Positions 24,191 through 33,197 of a stretch of DNA of 64,000 nucleotides are shown piece after piece. Numbering within the stretch: position 1 is the stretch's first letter; the number at the start of each line of letters is the position of its first letter. The translations under genes were made by a program, and so were the position numbers. A model generated the notes under the pieces. The model was not told where the DNA came from and ran no database searches. It worked only from the letters and a program-made list of their open reading frames with translations. Source of the DNA: Streptomyces bauhiniae (GTDB taxonomy: Bacteria; Actinomycetota; Actinomycetes; Streptomycetales; Streptomycetaceae); NCBI RefSeq assembly GCF_004784475.1, contig NZ_SRRT01000005.1, positions 434,001 through 498,000 of the forward strand, given 5' to 3'.

Positions 24191-26536
24191 TCACTTTGGG
24201 CCCGGTTCCGGGCGGGGTGCGGGCAGGTCGGGGTGGAGGCGGGCCAGCAGCCGGTCGCGTTCGCGGATGAAGACCGGGTCCTCCTGGTAGTCGGAGTGGC
24301 CGAGGATCGGTGCGGGCAGCGGGTGTTCGGGGGTGCGGCCGTAGGCGCGCGGGTCGGGCAGCGGCTCGTGGTCGACCTCGGTGCCGTGCCCGGCGGGCAG
24401 CCGGACGGGGCCGCCGATGGGGTCGGTGCGGCGGTGGAGGTTGCGCCAGCAGCAGATGTCGCGGTGCAGGGCGGCGAGGGCGGCCGGGCCGAAGTGGGCC
24501 GGGAACCAGCGCCCGTAGAGCCGTTCCAGCGGTGAGCCGTAGGTGAGCAGGGCGACGCGCTGCCGTACGGCGGGCGGGAGCTGCCAGGCCGCGGCGGCGA
24601 CCAGGACGCTGCCCTGGGAGTGGCCGGAGAGGACGAGACGGCCGCCGGTGCGCTCGGTCCAGGTCGCGGTGCGCCAGGTCAGGTCGGGTACGGCGCGCTC
24701 GGCGTAGCAGGGGGGCGCGAAGGGGTGGGCCGCGCGCGGCCAGAAGGTGCCGACGTCCCACAGGATGCCTATGGTCCGGCGGGCCGAGGCGTCCTTGTAG
24801 GCACGGCGCCCCCAGGTGACGAAGAGCAGGAAGCCGACGCCGATGAGCCAGGAGCCGAGCGTCTGGCAGATCTCGGCGGCGATCCGTACGGGGGCCCCGG
24901 CGTCCTGGGCGGCATGGGCGGGCGCGAGCCCGGTGGCGAGGGCGCCGGTGAGGGCTCCCGCCCCGGCGATCAGGGTGGCGACGGAGCCGACGGCGAGGAT
25001 CAGGGGCGCGCGGTCGGTGAGGGTGGCCATGGCGCGGACGTGGGCGATGCGCCGGGTGCGGTGCGGGTCCTCGGGCTCGCCGGGGTGCTCGGCGCGCACC
25101 CGGCGGCGCTCGGCACGGGCGAGGCGCGCGGTGCGCCGGGCCAGGACGGCGATGAGGACCAGGAGCACGGCGAGTACGGGCGGGATCGCGGACGCCTGCC
25201 AGGTCAGGGTGACGGGCGGCCCGGTGATCGTGGCGTGGGTGCCGTCCAGCCAGTCGGCGACGCGCTGGGCGACCCCGCCGGAGGCGACCCCGCCGAGCGC
25301 GCACGCGAGCAGGGCGACGGCGGGTCCGCCGAGGCCGCGCATCGCGGCGCGGGGGTCGGGCAGGCGCCGGTGCAGCCGGCGGGCGACGACCGCGAGGGCG
25401 ACGACGAGGATGCCCTGGGCCAGCATGATCGCGCCGAACGCCGGGTCGCCGGGCAGTCTCCCGGCGGACTGCCAGACGGGCCGGGACCAGCAGGCGTAGG
25501 TGACGGCGAGCAGCAGCAGGGCGAGGGCGCCGAGCGGGAGGGCGCGCAGCAGGTGGCGGTCGAGCGCCTGGTCGAGTCGGCGCTCGCTGCGGCCCCGGCG
25601 GCACACGACCGCGACGGCCACGCAGGCCCAGGCGAGGATGCCCGCGCCGAGCAGGACGCCGAGGACGTCGAGGAGCGCGGGTCCGCCGGGGCGGTGGTCG
25701 AAGCGGGTGGCGGGCAGGGTGACGGCGGCGGCGACGGTGAGGAGGCCGGCCGCGGTGTGTGCGGCGCGGAGGCGGGCGCCGAGGCGGCGGCCGTACCAGA
25801 AGCCGGGGCGGGCCAGCGCGCCCTCGTCGGCGGCCGGGTCGGCGGTGGTGGTCAGGGGGCGGTGGGACTCGTAGGCGCTCCAGGTGCGGTGGGAGAGGTA
25901 CCAGAGCAGCGCGGTGAGCAGGGTGGGCGCCAGGGCGGCGAGGGCGACGCGGCGGCCGGGCGGGCTCCACCAGCCGCCGTCGGAGACGAAAGTGAGCCAG
26001 GTGTGGCGGCCCGCGCAGGCGGGGGCGCCGGCGCACTGCCAGGCCACCAGGTCCAGCGCGACCTCGCAGGCGGCGGCGACCAGGAGCACGGTCAGGGTGA
26101 GCGCGGCCAGCCGGACGAGGAGGCCGTAGAAGCGGACCGAGCGGCCGGGGCGCTCGACGGAGGGGCGCATCCAGTGGGCGAGGTTGACCACCATGAAGGG
26201 CAGCAGCAACAGCCACAGGGCGCGGGTGCCGTTGCCGGAGGTGAGGTTGCACCAGACGTACGCCTCGCGCACCGGGCCCTCGCCGGGGAGTTCGTCCAGT
26301 GCGGGTCCCGCGCCCCCGGCGGACTCGGGTACGTCCTCGGCGCGGCGGTAGACGGCGGCCGTGTCGTCGCCGGTGACGCGGATCGTGCGCGGGTCGGCGA
26401 GCATCTTCTCGGGGGTGGTGCCGCCGACGCCGTGCACCAGCAGTTCCAGGCCGCGTTCCGCCGTCGCGGTGGCCCAGGGCGGCGGGTCCGTGAGGTCCGG
26501 CCGGGGATCGGGGATGCGTTCCCGCGCGTGTTCCAC
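24191..26536 (-). CDS. Polytopic membrane protein with a split alpha/beta-hydrolase fold
   Basis: A 781-residue protein with roughly 10-12 membrane segments between residues ~105 and ~590. Before them lies an oxyanion-hole-like strand (GLELLVHGVGGTTPEKMLAD, residues ~29-48). After them comes a nucleophile elbow (GRLVLSGHSQGSVLVAAAAW, Ser near 639) and LLTYGSPLERLYGRWFP. A late His (GHGTEVDH or LGHSDY) could be the base. So a lipase-like domain seems to be interrupted by a membrane block. GTG 26536 is the likely start. Its 3' end meets the AAA+ gene tail-to-tail, seven bases apart. Function unknown. Confidence 0.82.
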   Translation of the reverse strand: MEHARERIPDPRPDLTDPPPWATATAERGLELLVHGVGGTTPEKMLADPRTIRVTGDDTAAVYRRAEDVPESAGGAGPALDELPGEGPVREAYVWCNLTSGNGTRALWLLLLPFMVVNLAHWMRPSVERPGRSVRFYGLLVRLAALTLTVLLVAAACEVALDLVAWQCAGAPACAGRHTWLTFVSDGGWWSPPGRRVALAALAPTLLTALLWYLSHRTWSAYESHRPLTTTADPAADEGALARPGFWYGRRLGARLRAAHTAAGLLTVAAAVTLPATRFDHRPGGPALLDVLGVLLGAGILAWACVAVAVVCRRGRSERRLDQALDRHLLRALPLGALALLLLAVTYACWSRPVWQSAGRLPGDPAFGAIMLAQGILVVALAVVARRLHRRLPDPRAAMRGLGGPAVALLACALGGVASGGVAQRVADWLDGTHATITGPPVTLTWQASAIPPVLAVLLVLIAVLARRTARLARAERRRVRAEHPGEPEDPHRTRRIAHVRAMATLTDRAPLILAVGSVATLIAGAGALTGALATGLAPAHAAQDAGAPVRIAAEICQTLGSWLIGVGFLLFVTWGRRAYKDASARRTIGILWDVGTFWPRAAHPFAPPCYAERAVPDLTWRTATWTERTGGRLVLSGHSQGSVLVAAAAWQLPPAVRQRVALLTYGSPLERLYGRWFPAHFGPAALAALHRDICCWRNLHRRTDPIGGPVRLPAGHGTEVDHEPLPDPRAYGRTPEHPLPAPILGHSDYQEDPVFIRERDRLLARLHPDLPAPRPEPGPK

Positions 26537-26850
26537 TTGTCGTCCGCGCTTCCGTTGTCACCTGAGGAGTCTCAAGTCCGTGCGGGCTTCAGGTTCTCCG
26601 TTTCCGGGGTGGCGTACACCTGGCGGAAGGGCTTGTCACGGAATCTCCCCGATCCGGGTGACGACGGCCCGCATGGTGCCCGCACACATGTGCGCGCGCC
26701 CTAGGTGTGCGTGGTGACAGCCAGTGGCGCGCGCCATGGCGGCCCGTGACAAGATGAGACGCCGACGCATGTGGTGGGGTCTGGGAACGGCAGGTCACCG
26801 TGGGTGCGCCGGGCAGCTCGGACAGGTGTGGCGAAAGGACCGGAGCGTAC
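26537..26850. other. Intergenic stretch with divergent promoters presumed
   Basis: 314 bases between the divergent membrane-protein gene (start 26536) and the DeoR gene (start 26851). No gene was recognised. A GGCGCGCGCC palindrome lies at about 26729-26738. No -35/-10 pair stood out. Confidence 0.4.
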
Positions 26851-27699
26851 GTGAGCGAGAATCAGAACCTCCTCGCGGAGCAGCGGCGCGCTCTGATCGT
26901 GGACGAGGTCCGGCGGCGGGGCGGTGTCCGCGTCAATGAACTGACCCGGCAACTGGGCGTCTCGGACATGACCGTGCGCCGCGATCTGGACGCGCTGGCC
27001 CGGCAGGGTGTGCTGGAGAAGGTGCACGGCGGCGCGGTCCCGGTGGTCGAGGCGAGCACGCACGAGCCGGGGTTCGAGGCCAAGTCGGGCCTGGAGCCGA
27101 CCGCCAAGGAGGAGATCGCGCGGGCGGCCGCACGCCTGGTGGCACCGGGTTCGGCGATCGCGCTGTCGGGCGGTACGACCACCTACACGCTCGCCCGGCA
27201 GCTCCTGGAGGTGCCCGATCTGACCGTGGTGACGAACTCGGTGCGGGTCGCGGACGTCTTCCACACCGCGCAGCGCACCTCGGGCCGGCGGCCGGGCGCG
27301 GCCACGGTGGTGCTGACCGGCGGGGTGCGCACCCCCTCCGACTCGCTGGTGGGTCCGGTCGCGGACCGGGCCATCGCCGCGCTCCACTTCGATCTGCTGT
27401 TCCTCGGCGTGCACGGCATATCGGCGGAGGCCGGTCTGTCCACGCCGAACCTCGCCGAGGCGGAGACCAACCGGCAGCTTGTGCGCTCCGCGCGCCGGGT
27501 CGTGGTGGTCGCGGACCACACCAAGTGGGGCACGGTGGGCCTGAGTTCGTTCGCCGCGCTGGACGAGGTGGACACGCTCGTCACGGACGGCGGACTGCCC
27601 GCCGAGGCCCGTACCGAGATCTCCGAGCGGCTGCGGCGCCTGGTGGTGGCGGGCGAGCCGGAGGACGACGAGGAGCCCGAGGGCCCCGAGGAGGACTGA
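26851..27699 (+). CDS. DeoR/GlpR-family transcriptional regulator
   Basis: A 282-residue repressor. The DeoR HTH occupies residues ~9-60 (EQRRALIVDEVRRRGGVRVN; LTRQLGVSDMTVRRDLDALA; RQGVLEKVHGGAV). The sugar-phosphate sensor has SGGTTTYTLARQL, VVTNSVRVADVF, VLTGGVRTPSDSLVGP and DLLFLGVHGISAEAGLSTPN. It ends in a strongly acidic tail (EDDEEPEGPEED). GTG 26851 has GGAGCG six bases upstream. The neighbours (a hydrolase-like membrane protein and a cysteine desulfhydrase) do not indicate its sugar. It converges on the latter gene. Confidence 0.9.
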   Translation: MSENQNLLAEQRRALIVDEVRRRGGVRVNELTRQLGVSDMTVRRDLDALARQGVLEKVHGGAVPVVEASTHEPGFEAKSGLEPTAKEEIARAAARLVAPGSAIALSGGTTTYTLARQLLEVPDLTVVTNSVRVADVFHTAQRTSGRRPGAATVVLTGGVRTPSDSLVGPVADRAIAALHFDLLFLGVHGISAEAGLSTPNLAEAETNRQLVRSARRVVVVADHTKWGTVGLSSFAALDEVDTLVTDGGLPAEARTEISERLRRLVVAGEPEDDEEPEGPEED

Positions 27700-27721
27700 C
27701 GACGCGCCGAGGGCGGCCGTC

Positions 27722-28846
27722 TCAGTCCGGCCACACCCCCGTGGCCAGCAGCGACTCGATCGCGGCCGTGTACGGCCCGATGTCGAGGTTCTGCTCCTCC
27801 AGCCAACTGTCCGAGTAGTACTTGTCGAGGTACCGGTCGCCGGGGTCGCACAGCAGGGTGACCACGCTGCCGTTCCTGCCCTCGGCCACCATCTCGGAGA
27901 CGATCTTCAGCGCGCTCCACAGCCCGGTTCCGGTGGACCCGCCCGCCTTGCGGCCGAGCGCCCGCTCCAGCGCGCGGACGGCGGCCACGCTCGCGGCGTC
28001 CGGGACCTTCATCATGCGGTCGATCGCGCCGGGCACGAAGCTGGGCTCCATGCGCGGCCGTCCGATGCCCTCGATGCGGGAGCCGCAGTCGCAGGTGACG
28101 TCCGGGTCGCCGGTGGTCCAGCCCTCGAAGAAGCAGGAGTTCTCGGGGTCGGCCACACAGACCCGGGTGTCGTGCTGGAGGTAGTGCACATAGCGGGCGA
28201 GGGTGGCCGAGGTGCCGCCGGTGCCGGCCGTGGCGACGATCCAGGTGGGCACCGGGTACCGCTCCAGCGCGAGCTGCCGGAAGATCGACTCGGCGATGTT
28301 GTTGTTGCCGCGCCAGTCGGTGGCGCGCTCGGCGTAGGTGAACTGGTCCATGAAGTGGCCGCCGGTCTCCGCCGCGAGCCGCGCGGACTCGGCGTACATG
28401 GTGCGCGGGTCGTCCACGAAGTGACAGCGGCCGCCGTGGAACTCGATGAGCCGGCACTTCTCGGCGCTGGTGGTGCGCGGCATGACGGCGATGAACGGCA
28501 CGCCGATCAGGGACGCGAAGTACGCCTCGGAGACGGCGGTCGAGCCGCTGGACGCCTCGATCACCGGGCGGTCGGGGCGAATCCAGCCGTTGCACAGGCC
28601 GTAGAGGAAGAGGGAGCGGGCGAGGCGGTGCTTGAGGCTGCCGGTCGGGTGGGTCGACTCGTCCTTGAGGTAGAGGTCGATGCCCCATTCCTCGGGCAGC
28701 GGGAAGCGCAGCAGGTGCGTGTCGGCCGAGCGGTTGGCGTCGGCCTGGACCTTGCGTACGGCCTCTTTCAGCCAGTCCCGGTAGGCCGCGTCGCTGCGGT
28801 CGACATCGAGGGTGGCGCCGGTCCGGGCCGGTGGGGTGGTGCTCAC
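27722..28846 (-). CDS. PLP-dependent cysteine synthase-fold enzyme, Cds1-like L-cysteine desulfhydrase
   Basis: A 374-residue fold-type II PLP enzyme. The PLP lysine is K72 in HPTGSLKHRLARSLF. The substrate loop is EASSGSTAVSEAYFASL and the phosphate loop TAGTGGTSATLARY. The extra segment VADPENSCFFEGWTTGDPDV then CDCGSRIEGIGRPR distinguishes this branch from CysK/CysM and matches mycobacterial Cds1-type proteins, which break cysteine into pyruvate, ammonia and H2S. No cysteine-biosynthesis gene is adjacent. GTG 28846 is the likely start. Confidence 0.85.
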   Translation of the reverse strand: MSTTPPARTGATLDVDRSDAAYRDWLKEAVRKVQADANRSADTHLLRFPLPEEWGIDLYLKDESTHPTGSLKHRLARSLFLYGLCNGWIRPDRPVIEASSGSTAVSEAYFASLIGVPFIAVMPRTTSAEKCRLIEFHGGRCHFVDDPRTMYAESARLAAETGGHFMDQFTYAERATDWRGNNNIAESIFRQLALERYPVPTWIVATAGTGGTSATLARYVHYLQHDTRVCVADPENSCFFEGWTTGDPDVTCDCGSRIEGIGRPRMEPSFVPGAIDRMMKVPDAASVAAVRALERALGRKAGGSTGTGLWSALKIVSEMVAEGRNGSVVTLLCDPGDRYLDKYYSDSWLEEQNLDIGPYTAAIESLLATGVWPD

Positions 28847-29141
28847 GGCGGGGCTCCTTACGCTGGGCGCCGACGACGCCCAGCGCGGTCGGCAGCCCGA
28901 TCATAGGCATCAGTCGCACCGCTTCTCACCTGCATCAACGCATCTTTGAGCCACCCAAAGGCAGCCTGGGGCACACCCGTACGAGGGGGCGCGGGGGCGC
29001 ATTGGCGCGAGTGCTCCAGCGCCACGTGCGCCCCGTCCGCGCGCACTGGTGCTCCTGTCCGCGCCGGGGCAGACTGCACCGCGTGGACCGGCCGCCGTGC
29101 GGGGGGCCGGTGAACCGGTACGCGCGAGGGGGCGGTGCGGG

Positions 29142-29465
29142 ATGGCGGAGCCGGAGTTCACGGCGCGAGGCGTGCGCATCGGCAAGGGGGTGCGCTCGCT
29201 GACGCGGGCGGGCCGGGTCCGGGTCGGCGACGGCAGGGTGGAGCTGCTCACCAGTGAGGGCAGCGAGATCGACAGCGCCCCCGTCGGGACCGTACGGGCC
29301 TCCAGACCGTGGTTCGCGCCGGAGGGCCGGGCGCAGGCCGAGCTGAACGGCCGGCGCTACCAGCTCACGCTCACCGAACGTGACACCGCGCCCGATGAGC
29401 CGGGGCCGCCCGCCGCCAGCCGGTTCGTCGAAGCGGTGCGCCGCGCGGCCGGCCGGGGTGGCTGA
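29142..29465 (+). CDS. Conserved small hypothetical protein
   Basis: A 107-residue protein from ATG 29142 (MAEPEFTARGVRIGKGVRSL). The middle is beta-rich (RVRVGDGRVELLTSEGSEID, then APVGTVRASRPWFAPEGRAQ and AELNGRRYQLTLTERD), resembling a small PH-like barrel, with a C-terminal helix SRFVEAVRRAAGRGG. No cysteines, membrane segment or catalytic motif. It may belong to the same transcript as the ATPase gene that begins 206 bases downstream. Function unknown. Confidence 0.65.
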   Translation: MAEPEFTARGVRIGKGVRSLTRAGRVRVGDGRVELLTSEGSEIDSAPVGTVRASRPWFAPEGRAQAELNGRRYQLTLTERDTAPDEPGPPAASRFVEAVRRAAGRGG

Positions 29466-29671
29466 CCTGCGGGCCACCGTGGCGAGTTGCGGGAGGGCGG
29501 GCACTGCGGCACGCTGATCTCACGTCACTCTGGGTTTACCGGAGGTAACGCTGCGGACCAGCCCGTCGGCCTCGACGGCGGCGGTCACAGGGACGTCGGC
29601 GCCCTCCCGGATTTCCGTTGTTCTCCGTGTTCCTCCGGTCAATCCGGACCTCACACCGGGGAGTCGCAGCC

Positions 29672-30385
29672 GTGATCAGTTACCCGAACAGGCACTGCAC
29701 GGTGGAGCTCCAAGCCCTGCCGTCGCGGATCGGTCAGGTCCGCAGAATCGTATCTGCGCAACTGCGCTACTGGCGTCTGGACCCGTTGATAGACCGGGCC
29801 GCGCTCGGTGTGACCGAGCTGCTGAGCAACGTCCACCGACATGCCCGGCCCGACAAGTCGTGCACCGTGGAGCTGGAGTTCCAGTCCGACCGGCTCACCG
29901 TCTCGGTCCGCGACCGCGATCCACGCCTTCCCGTGGTGCCCGACGGCGCCGAGTCGTCCGACGCCGGACCGCTCGCCACCTGCGGGCGGGGGCTGGTGAT
30001 GGTGGCCGCCGTCAGCGAGAGCTGGGGATGCCGGCCGGACGGCGAGGACGGCAAGGTCGTGTGGTTCGCGCTGTCCGCGACCGCCGCCCCGGCCCCGCGT
30101 CCACCGGCGCCGAAGCCGCTCCGCGCGGCGGAGAAGCGGCCCGAGCCCGCGCAACTCACCGTGCAGCCACCGGTCCGCGCACCGGAGCCGGTCGTGGTCC
30201 ACGCCCCGGCACCCGAGCCGTCGGTGGCGCACGGTCCGGCCCGCTCCCCCGAGCCCGCCGTGGCCCACGCCCCCGCCGGCACCCCGGCACCGGAGCCCGC
30301 CCTGGCCCACGCGGCACCCGAACCCGCCGCGGCTGAGCCCGTGGCGGCGGCAGCGGCTCCCGCGACGTCGGCCGTCCCCGGCTGA
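29672..30385 (+). CDS. RsbW-like ATP-binding (HATPase) protein with Pro/Ala-rich tail
   Basis: A 237-residue protein from GTG 29672 with GGGGAG upstream. Residues 1-138 are a GHKL ATPase of the anti-sigma/SpoIIAB type: N-box ALGVTELLSNVHRH (E49, N53), G1 box VRDRDPRLPV (D83) and G2 box TCGRGLVMVAAV. Streptomyces encode many such orphan kinases that act on anti-anti-sigma factors. Residues 139-237 are Pro/Ala rich, with about four imperfect repeats of PEPxVAHAPA (171-216). No sigma factor or antagonist gene is near. Confidence 0.87.
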   Translation: MISYPNRHCTVELQALPSRIGQVRRIVSAQLRYWRLDPLIDRAALGVTELLSNVHRHARPDKSCTVELEFQSDRLTVSVRDRDPRLPVVPDGAESSDAGPLATCGRGLVMVAAVSESWGCRPDGEDGKVVWFALSATAAPAPRPPAPKPLRAAEKRPEPAQLTVQPPVRAPEPVVVHAPAPEPSVAHGPARSPEPAVAHAPAGTPAPEPALAHAAPEPAAAEPVAAAAAPATSAVPG

Positions 30386-30400
30386 CCGGACGGAACGCGT

Positions 30401-30432
30401 GCCCGGTACCGCGCCCGAGCGCCGTACCGGGC
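30401..30432. terminator. Bidirectional hairpin terminator
   Basis: A 9-bp stem (GCCCGGTAC/GTACCGGGC) is extended, after one C-C mismatch, by GCGC/GCGC around a CCGA tetraloop. It lies between the convergent ATPase (ends 30385) and NUDIX (ends 30437) genes. Confidence 0.78.
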
Positions 30433-30436
30433 CGCG

Positions 30437-31153
30437 CTACGCCCCGAAGAACCGCCCCGCCGCCAACTCCAGGTAGGACGCCAAGGGGCCCGAAAGCGCT
30501 CGGAGTTCGGCCGGCGAGCCGATCAACTCCACCCGGTCGAACTCGGGGTCCACCCCCGAGGCGATCTCGGCCCGCGCCAATTCCGCGTGCCGCTCCCGCA
30601 GTTCGCGCGCGGGACGCGGCGGGGCGGTGAAGAGGAACCCCAGGCTGCCCCGGGCACCCAGGACCACCGGGCCCGGTACGAGGGCGTCGGCGGGGGTGTC
30701 GGAGCCGGTCTCCTCGGCCAGTTCGCGGGCCGCGTGGACCCGGAGCAGACCGAGGTCCAACGCGGCCCCGTCGCCCGGAGGTTCGAGCGTGCCGCCGGGT
30801 GGCTGCCACCGGCCGGGGGCCGAAGTGGAGGGCGACATCCGCCCCACCAGCAGGCGCCCGTCGTCACTGGGCTGGAGCACCGCCACGAACAGCGCCGCGA
30901 CGGCCGGCGCGTCCGGAAGCCCACGCAGGGCGCGGTAGCGGTACGTCAGCCTCGTCCAGGAGACCAACAGGCCGTTCGTGTCGTCGCGTTGGAAACCGGC
31001 GAGCGCGGCCACGGGCCCGTCGAACAGGGTCGGGTTGGCGCGTACGGCGGCTGCCCAGCGGTGGTCCATCGTCGTGCGCTGGGCGGCGGTGAGGGCGGGC
31101 GGGGTGGTCTCCTCGAACCGGAGGCGGGAGACGTCCCACAGCTCCGCCGTCAC
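30437..31153 (-). CDS. NUDIX hydrolase
   Basis: A 238-residue protein. The central Nudix region is GRWQPPGGTLEPPGDGAALD, then LGLLRVHAARELAEETGSD, with the REUxEE helix present but the spacing after the GG loop lengthened by about five residues compared with the classic box. An N-terminal extension (MTAELWDVSRLRFEETTPPA; WAAAVRANPTLFDGPV) resembles a family of larger actinobacterial NUDIX proteins. It lies 13 bases downstream of the ROK regulator and is probably co-transcribed. Substrate unknown. Confidence 0.85.
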   Translation of the reverse strand: MTAELWDVSRLRFEETTPPALTAAQRTTMDHRWAAAVRANPTLFDGPVAALAGFQRDDTNGLLVSWTRLTYRYRALRGLPDAPAVAALFVAVLQPSDDGRLLVGRMSPSTSAPGRWQPPGGTLEPPGDGAALDLGLLRVHAARELAEETGSDTPADALVPGPVVLGARGSLGFLFTAPPRPARELRERHAELARAEIASGVDPEFDRVELIGSPAELRALSGPLASYLELAAGRFFGA

Positions 31154-31166
31154 CGCAGCTCCGCCG

Positions 31167-32405
31167 TCACCGCAGGGCCGCGAGCGGGTCGTCGAGCACC
31201 GGCTGCCAGGCGAGTTCGGCGGCGCCGACCAGGCTGTCGTGGTCCAGGGTGCAGGGCAGGATGGGCACGCTGCCGCTCTGTCCCCACAGGCTGCGCTCGG
31301 CGACGACGGCGCGCAGCCGCTCGGGGTCGGCGTTGAGCAGGCCCCGGTGCAGTCCGCCGAGGATGACGCGGTCGGGGTTGAGGATGTTGACCAGCCCGGC
31401 CAGCCCCAGCCCGAGCCGGTCGATCAGGGTCTCGGCGGCGGCGCGTACGGCGGGCTCGGTGTACCGGGTGCGCAGCAGCTCGTCGGCCTGGGCGAGAAGG
31501 GACACCTCGGGGCCGGGGTCGAGGCCGGCCTCCATGAGGAGGGCGAGCGGGTCGGCCTCGACGTCGAGACAGCCCCGGCTGCCGCAGTGGCAGACGCGGC
31601 CCTCGGGGTTGACGGTGAGGTGGCCGACCTCCAGGGCGAGGCCCGAACTCCCGGTGTGCAGGCGGCCGTCGAGGACGAGCGCGCCGCCGACGCCACGGTG
31701 CCCGGTGGCCACGCACAGCAGGTGCCGGGCGCCCCGGCCCGCGCCGTGCCGGTGTTCGGCGAGGGCGGCGAGGTTGACGTCGTTGCCCGCGAAGGCGGGG
31801 CCGGTGATCCCGGCGGCGTGCACGAGGTCGGTGAAGATGCGGCGCACCGGTTCCCCGGCGGGCCAGGCCAGGTGGAGCGGGTTGAGGGCGAGCCCGTCGG
31901 GTTCGGCGACGGCGGACGGCACGGCGAGCCCGGCGCCCACGCAGCGGCGCCCCGTGGCCCGCAGCAGGTCGGCGCCCGCCTCCACCACCGCGCCGAGCAC
32001 CTTGGCCGGGTCGGCGTCGACGGTCTCACAGCCGGGCGTGGTCGCCACGATCCGTCCGCCGAGACCGACCAGGGCGGCCCGGAAGCCGTCCGTGTGCACT
32101 TGCGCGGCCAGCGCGACCGGGCCGTCCTCGGCGACCTCCAGGCGGTGCGAGGGTCGGCCCTGGGAACCGGCGGGGGCGCTGGGCCGGGCGTCGACCCTGA
32201 TCAGGCCGAGCGCCTCCAGTTCGGCGGCGACGGCACCGGCGGTGGCGCGGGTGACGCCGAGTTCGGCGGTGAGCACGGCGCGGGTCGGGGCGCGTCCGGT
32301 GTGCACCAGCTCCAGCGCGGGGCCGAGGGCACCGCGTCCCCGGTCCAGCCGCGCCCGTGAGATGGGTCCTGCCCCCGCCTTCCGGGGGTCCGCCATGCCG
32401 CTCAT
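31167..32405 (-). CDS. ROK-family (NagC/XylR-type) transcriptional regulator
   Basis: A 412-residue protein. A winged HTH at residues ~25-75 (LELVHTGRAPTRAVLTAELG; VTRATAGAVAAELEALGLIR) is joined to a ROK sugar-kinase-like sensor (GAGLAVPSAVAEPDG; FAGNDVNLAALAEHRHGAGR; GVGGALVLDGRLHTGSSGLA). The zinc-binding CHCGSRGCLDVEAD motif and a late VNILNPDRVILGG are present. It likely represses sugar genes elsewhere; the only co-directional partner is the NUDIX gene. Confidence 0.9.
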   Translation of the reverse strand: MSGMADPRKAGAGPISRARLDRGRGALGPALELVHTGRAPTRAVLTAELGVTRATAGAVAAELEALGLIRVDARPSAPAGSQGRPSHRLEVAEDGPVALAAQVHTDGFRAALVGLGGRIVATTPGCETVDADPAKVLGAVVEAGADLLRATGRRCVGAGLAVPSAVAEPDGLALNPLHLAWPAGEPVRRIFTDLVHAAGITGPAFAGNDVNLAALAEHRHGAGRGARHLLCVATGHRGVGGALVLDGRLHTGSSGLALEVGHLTVNPEGRVCHCGSRGCLDVEADPLALLMEAGLDPGPEVSLLAQADELLRTRYTEPAVRAAAETLIDRLGLGLAGLVNILNPDRVILGGLHRGLLNADPERLRAVVAERSLWGQSGSVPILPCTLDHDSLVGAAELAWQPVLDDPLAALR

Positions 32406-32466
32406 GGGGGCGAGTCTCGCATGATCCGCGCCGGTCGTGACCTGTCTCGTGACCGATGTGACATGG

Positions 32467-33132
32467 TCAGCCGGCGGGGGCGGCCAGGCCGCTCACCCGG
32501 AGGGTGATGTTGAGCCGTCCGGTCAGGCCCAGCCAGGCCGGCGCGGTGCCGGGGAGCACGCGTGGGACGCCGTGGAAGGCGAGGCGGGAGGGACCGCCGA
32601 AGACGAACAGGTCACCGCTGCGCAGCTCCACGTCCGTGTAGGGGCGGGTACGGGTCTCGGTGTTGCCGAAGCGGAACACGCAGGTGTCGCCCAGGCTGAG
32701 GGAGACCACCGGGGCCTCGGAGCGTTCGTCGCCGTCGCGGTGCATGCCCATGCGGGCGTCGCCGTCGTAGAAGTTGATCAGGGCGATGTCGTAGGGGTCG
32801 CCGGGGACCGCGTCCGGGCCGAGGGCGTCGGCGACCGCGTTCCGGGCCAGCTCGTCGAGCCAGGCCGGGAAGGGTTTGACGGGCGCGTTGTCGCCGTCGA
32901 CGACGGTGCGGGCGTAGGCGTACGGGTACCAGTGCCAGCCGAGGCAGACCTGCCGGGCGGTCATGGTGCCGCCGCCGGGGGTGCGGACGGTGCGCAGGCC
33001 GGCCGGCGGGCGGGCCCATTCGCGGCAGGCGGTGAGCAGCGCGTGCTGCCGGTCCGCGTCCAGCCAGTGCGGGACGTGCACGGCGCCCGGCGCGGGTTCG
33101 GCCCGCTCCCGCGGGAAGAGTTCCACGTCCAT
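32467..33132 (-). CDS. alkB: AlkB-type alpha-ketoglutarate-dependent dioxygenase
   Basis: Fe(II)/2-oxoglutarate enzyme that removes alkyl groups from DNA or RNA bases; 221 residues. The iron ligands are H131 and D133 (MHRDGDE) and H187 (AFHGV). The 2-oxoglutarate arginines R206 and R212 lie in RLNITLR. The upstream motifs INFYDGDARMG and LGWHWYPYAY are family-typical. It is divergent from the methyltransferase gene with 65 bases between starts. No ada-type regulator is nearby. Confidence 0.93.
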   Translation of the reverse strand: MDVELFPRERAEPAPGAVHVPHWLDADRQHALLTACREWARPPAGLRTVRTPGGGTMTARQVCLGWHWYPYAYARTVVDGDNAPVKPFPAWLDELARNAVADALGPDAVPGDPYDIALINFYDGDARMGMHRDGDERSEAPVVSLSLGDTCVFRFGNTETRTRPYTDVELRSGDLFVFGGPSRLAFHGVPRVLPGTAPAWLGLTGRLNITLRVSGLAAPAG

Positions 33133-33197
33133 GCGCCCATTTTCCCTCAGAATCGGCCGAACGGTCCTGAGCTGGGGCTCGGCTAGCCTGGGGGGCG

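Noticed and set aside
24620..26704. A 694-codon plus-strand frame antisense to the membrane hydrolase-like gene
   Set aside because: It is Gly/Ala/Arg-biased, crosses the real gene and its promoter, and shows no domain.
28847..29141. Possible riboswitch or small RNA before the cysteine desulfhydrase gene
   Set aside because: No conserved riboswitch core or stable multi-stem fold was visible by eye; a covariance search (Infernal/Rfam) would be needed.
29533..29549. TTACC-GGA-GGTAA inverted repeat upstream of the RsbW-like gene
   Set aside because: Only five base pairs and not in a divergent promoter; too weak to list as a site.
31167..32405. Annotating the ROK protein at 31167-32405 as a sugar kinase
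   Set aside because: It has an N-terminal winged helix-turn-helix and a degenerate ATP loop, so it is a NagC/XylR-type regulator; the true ROK kinase is at 44798-45751.
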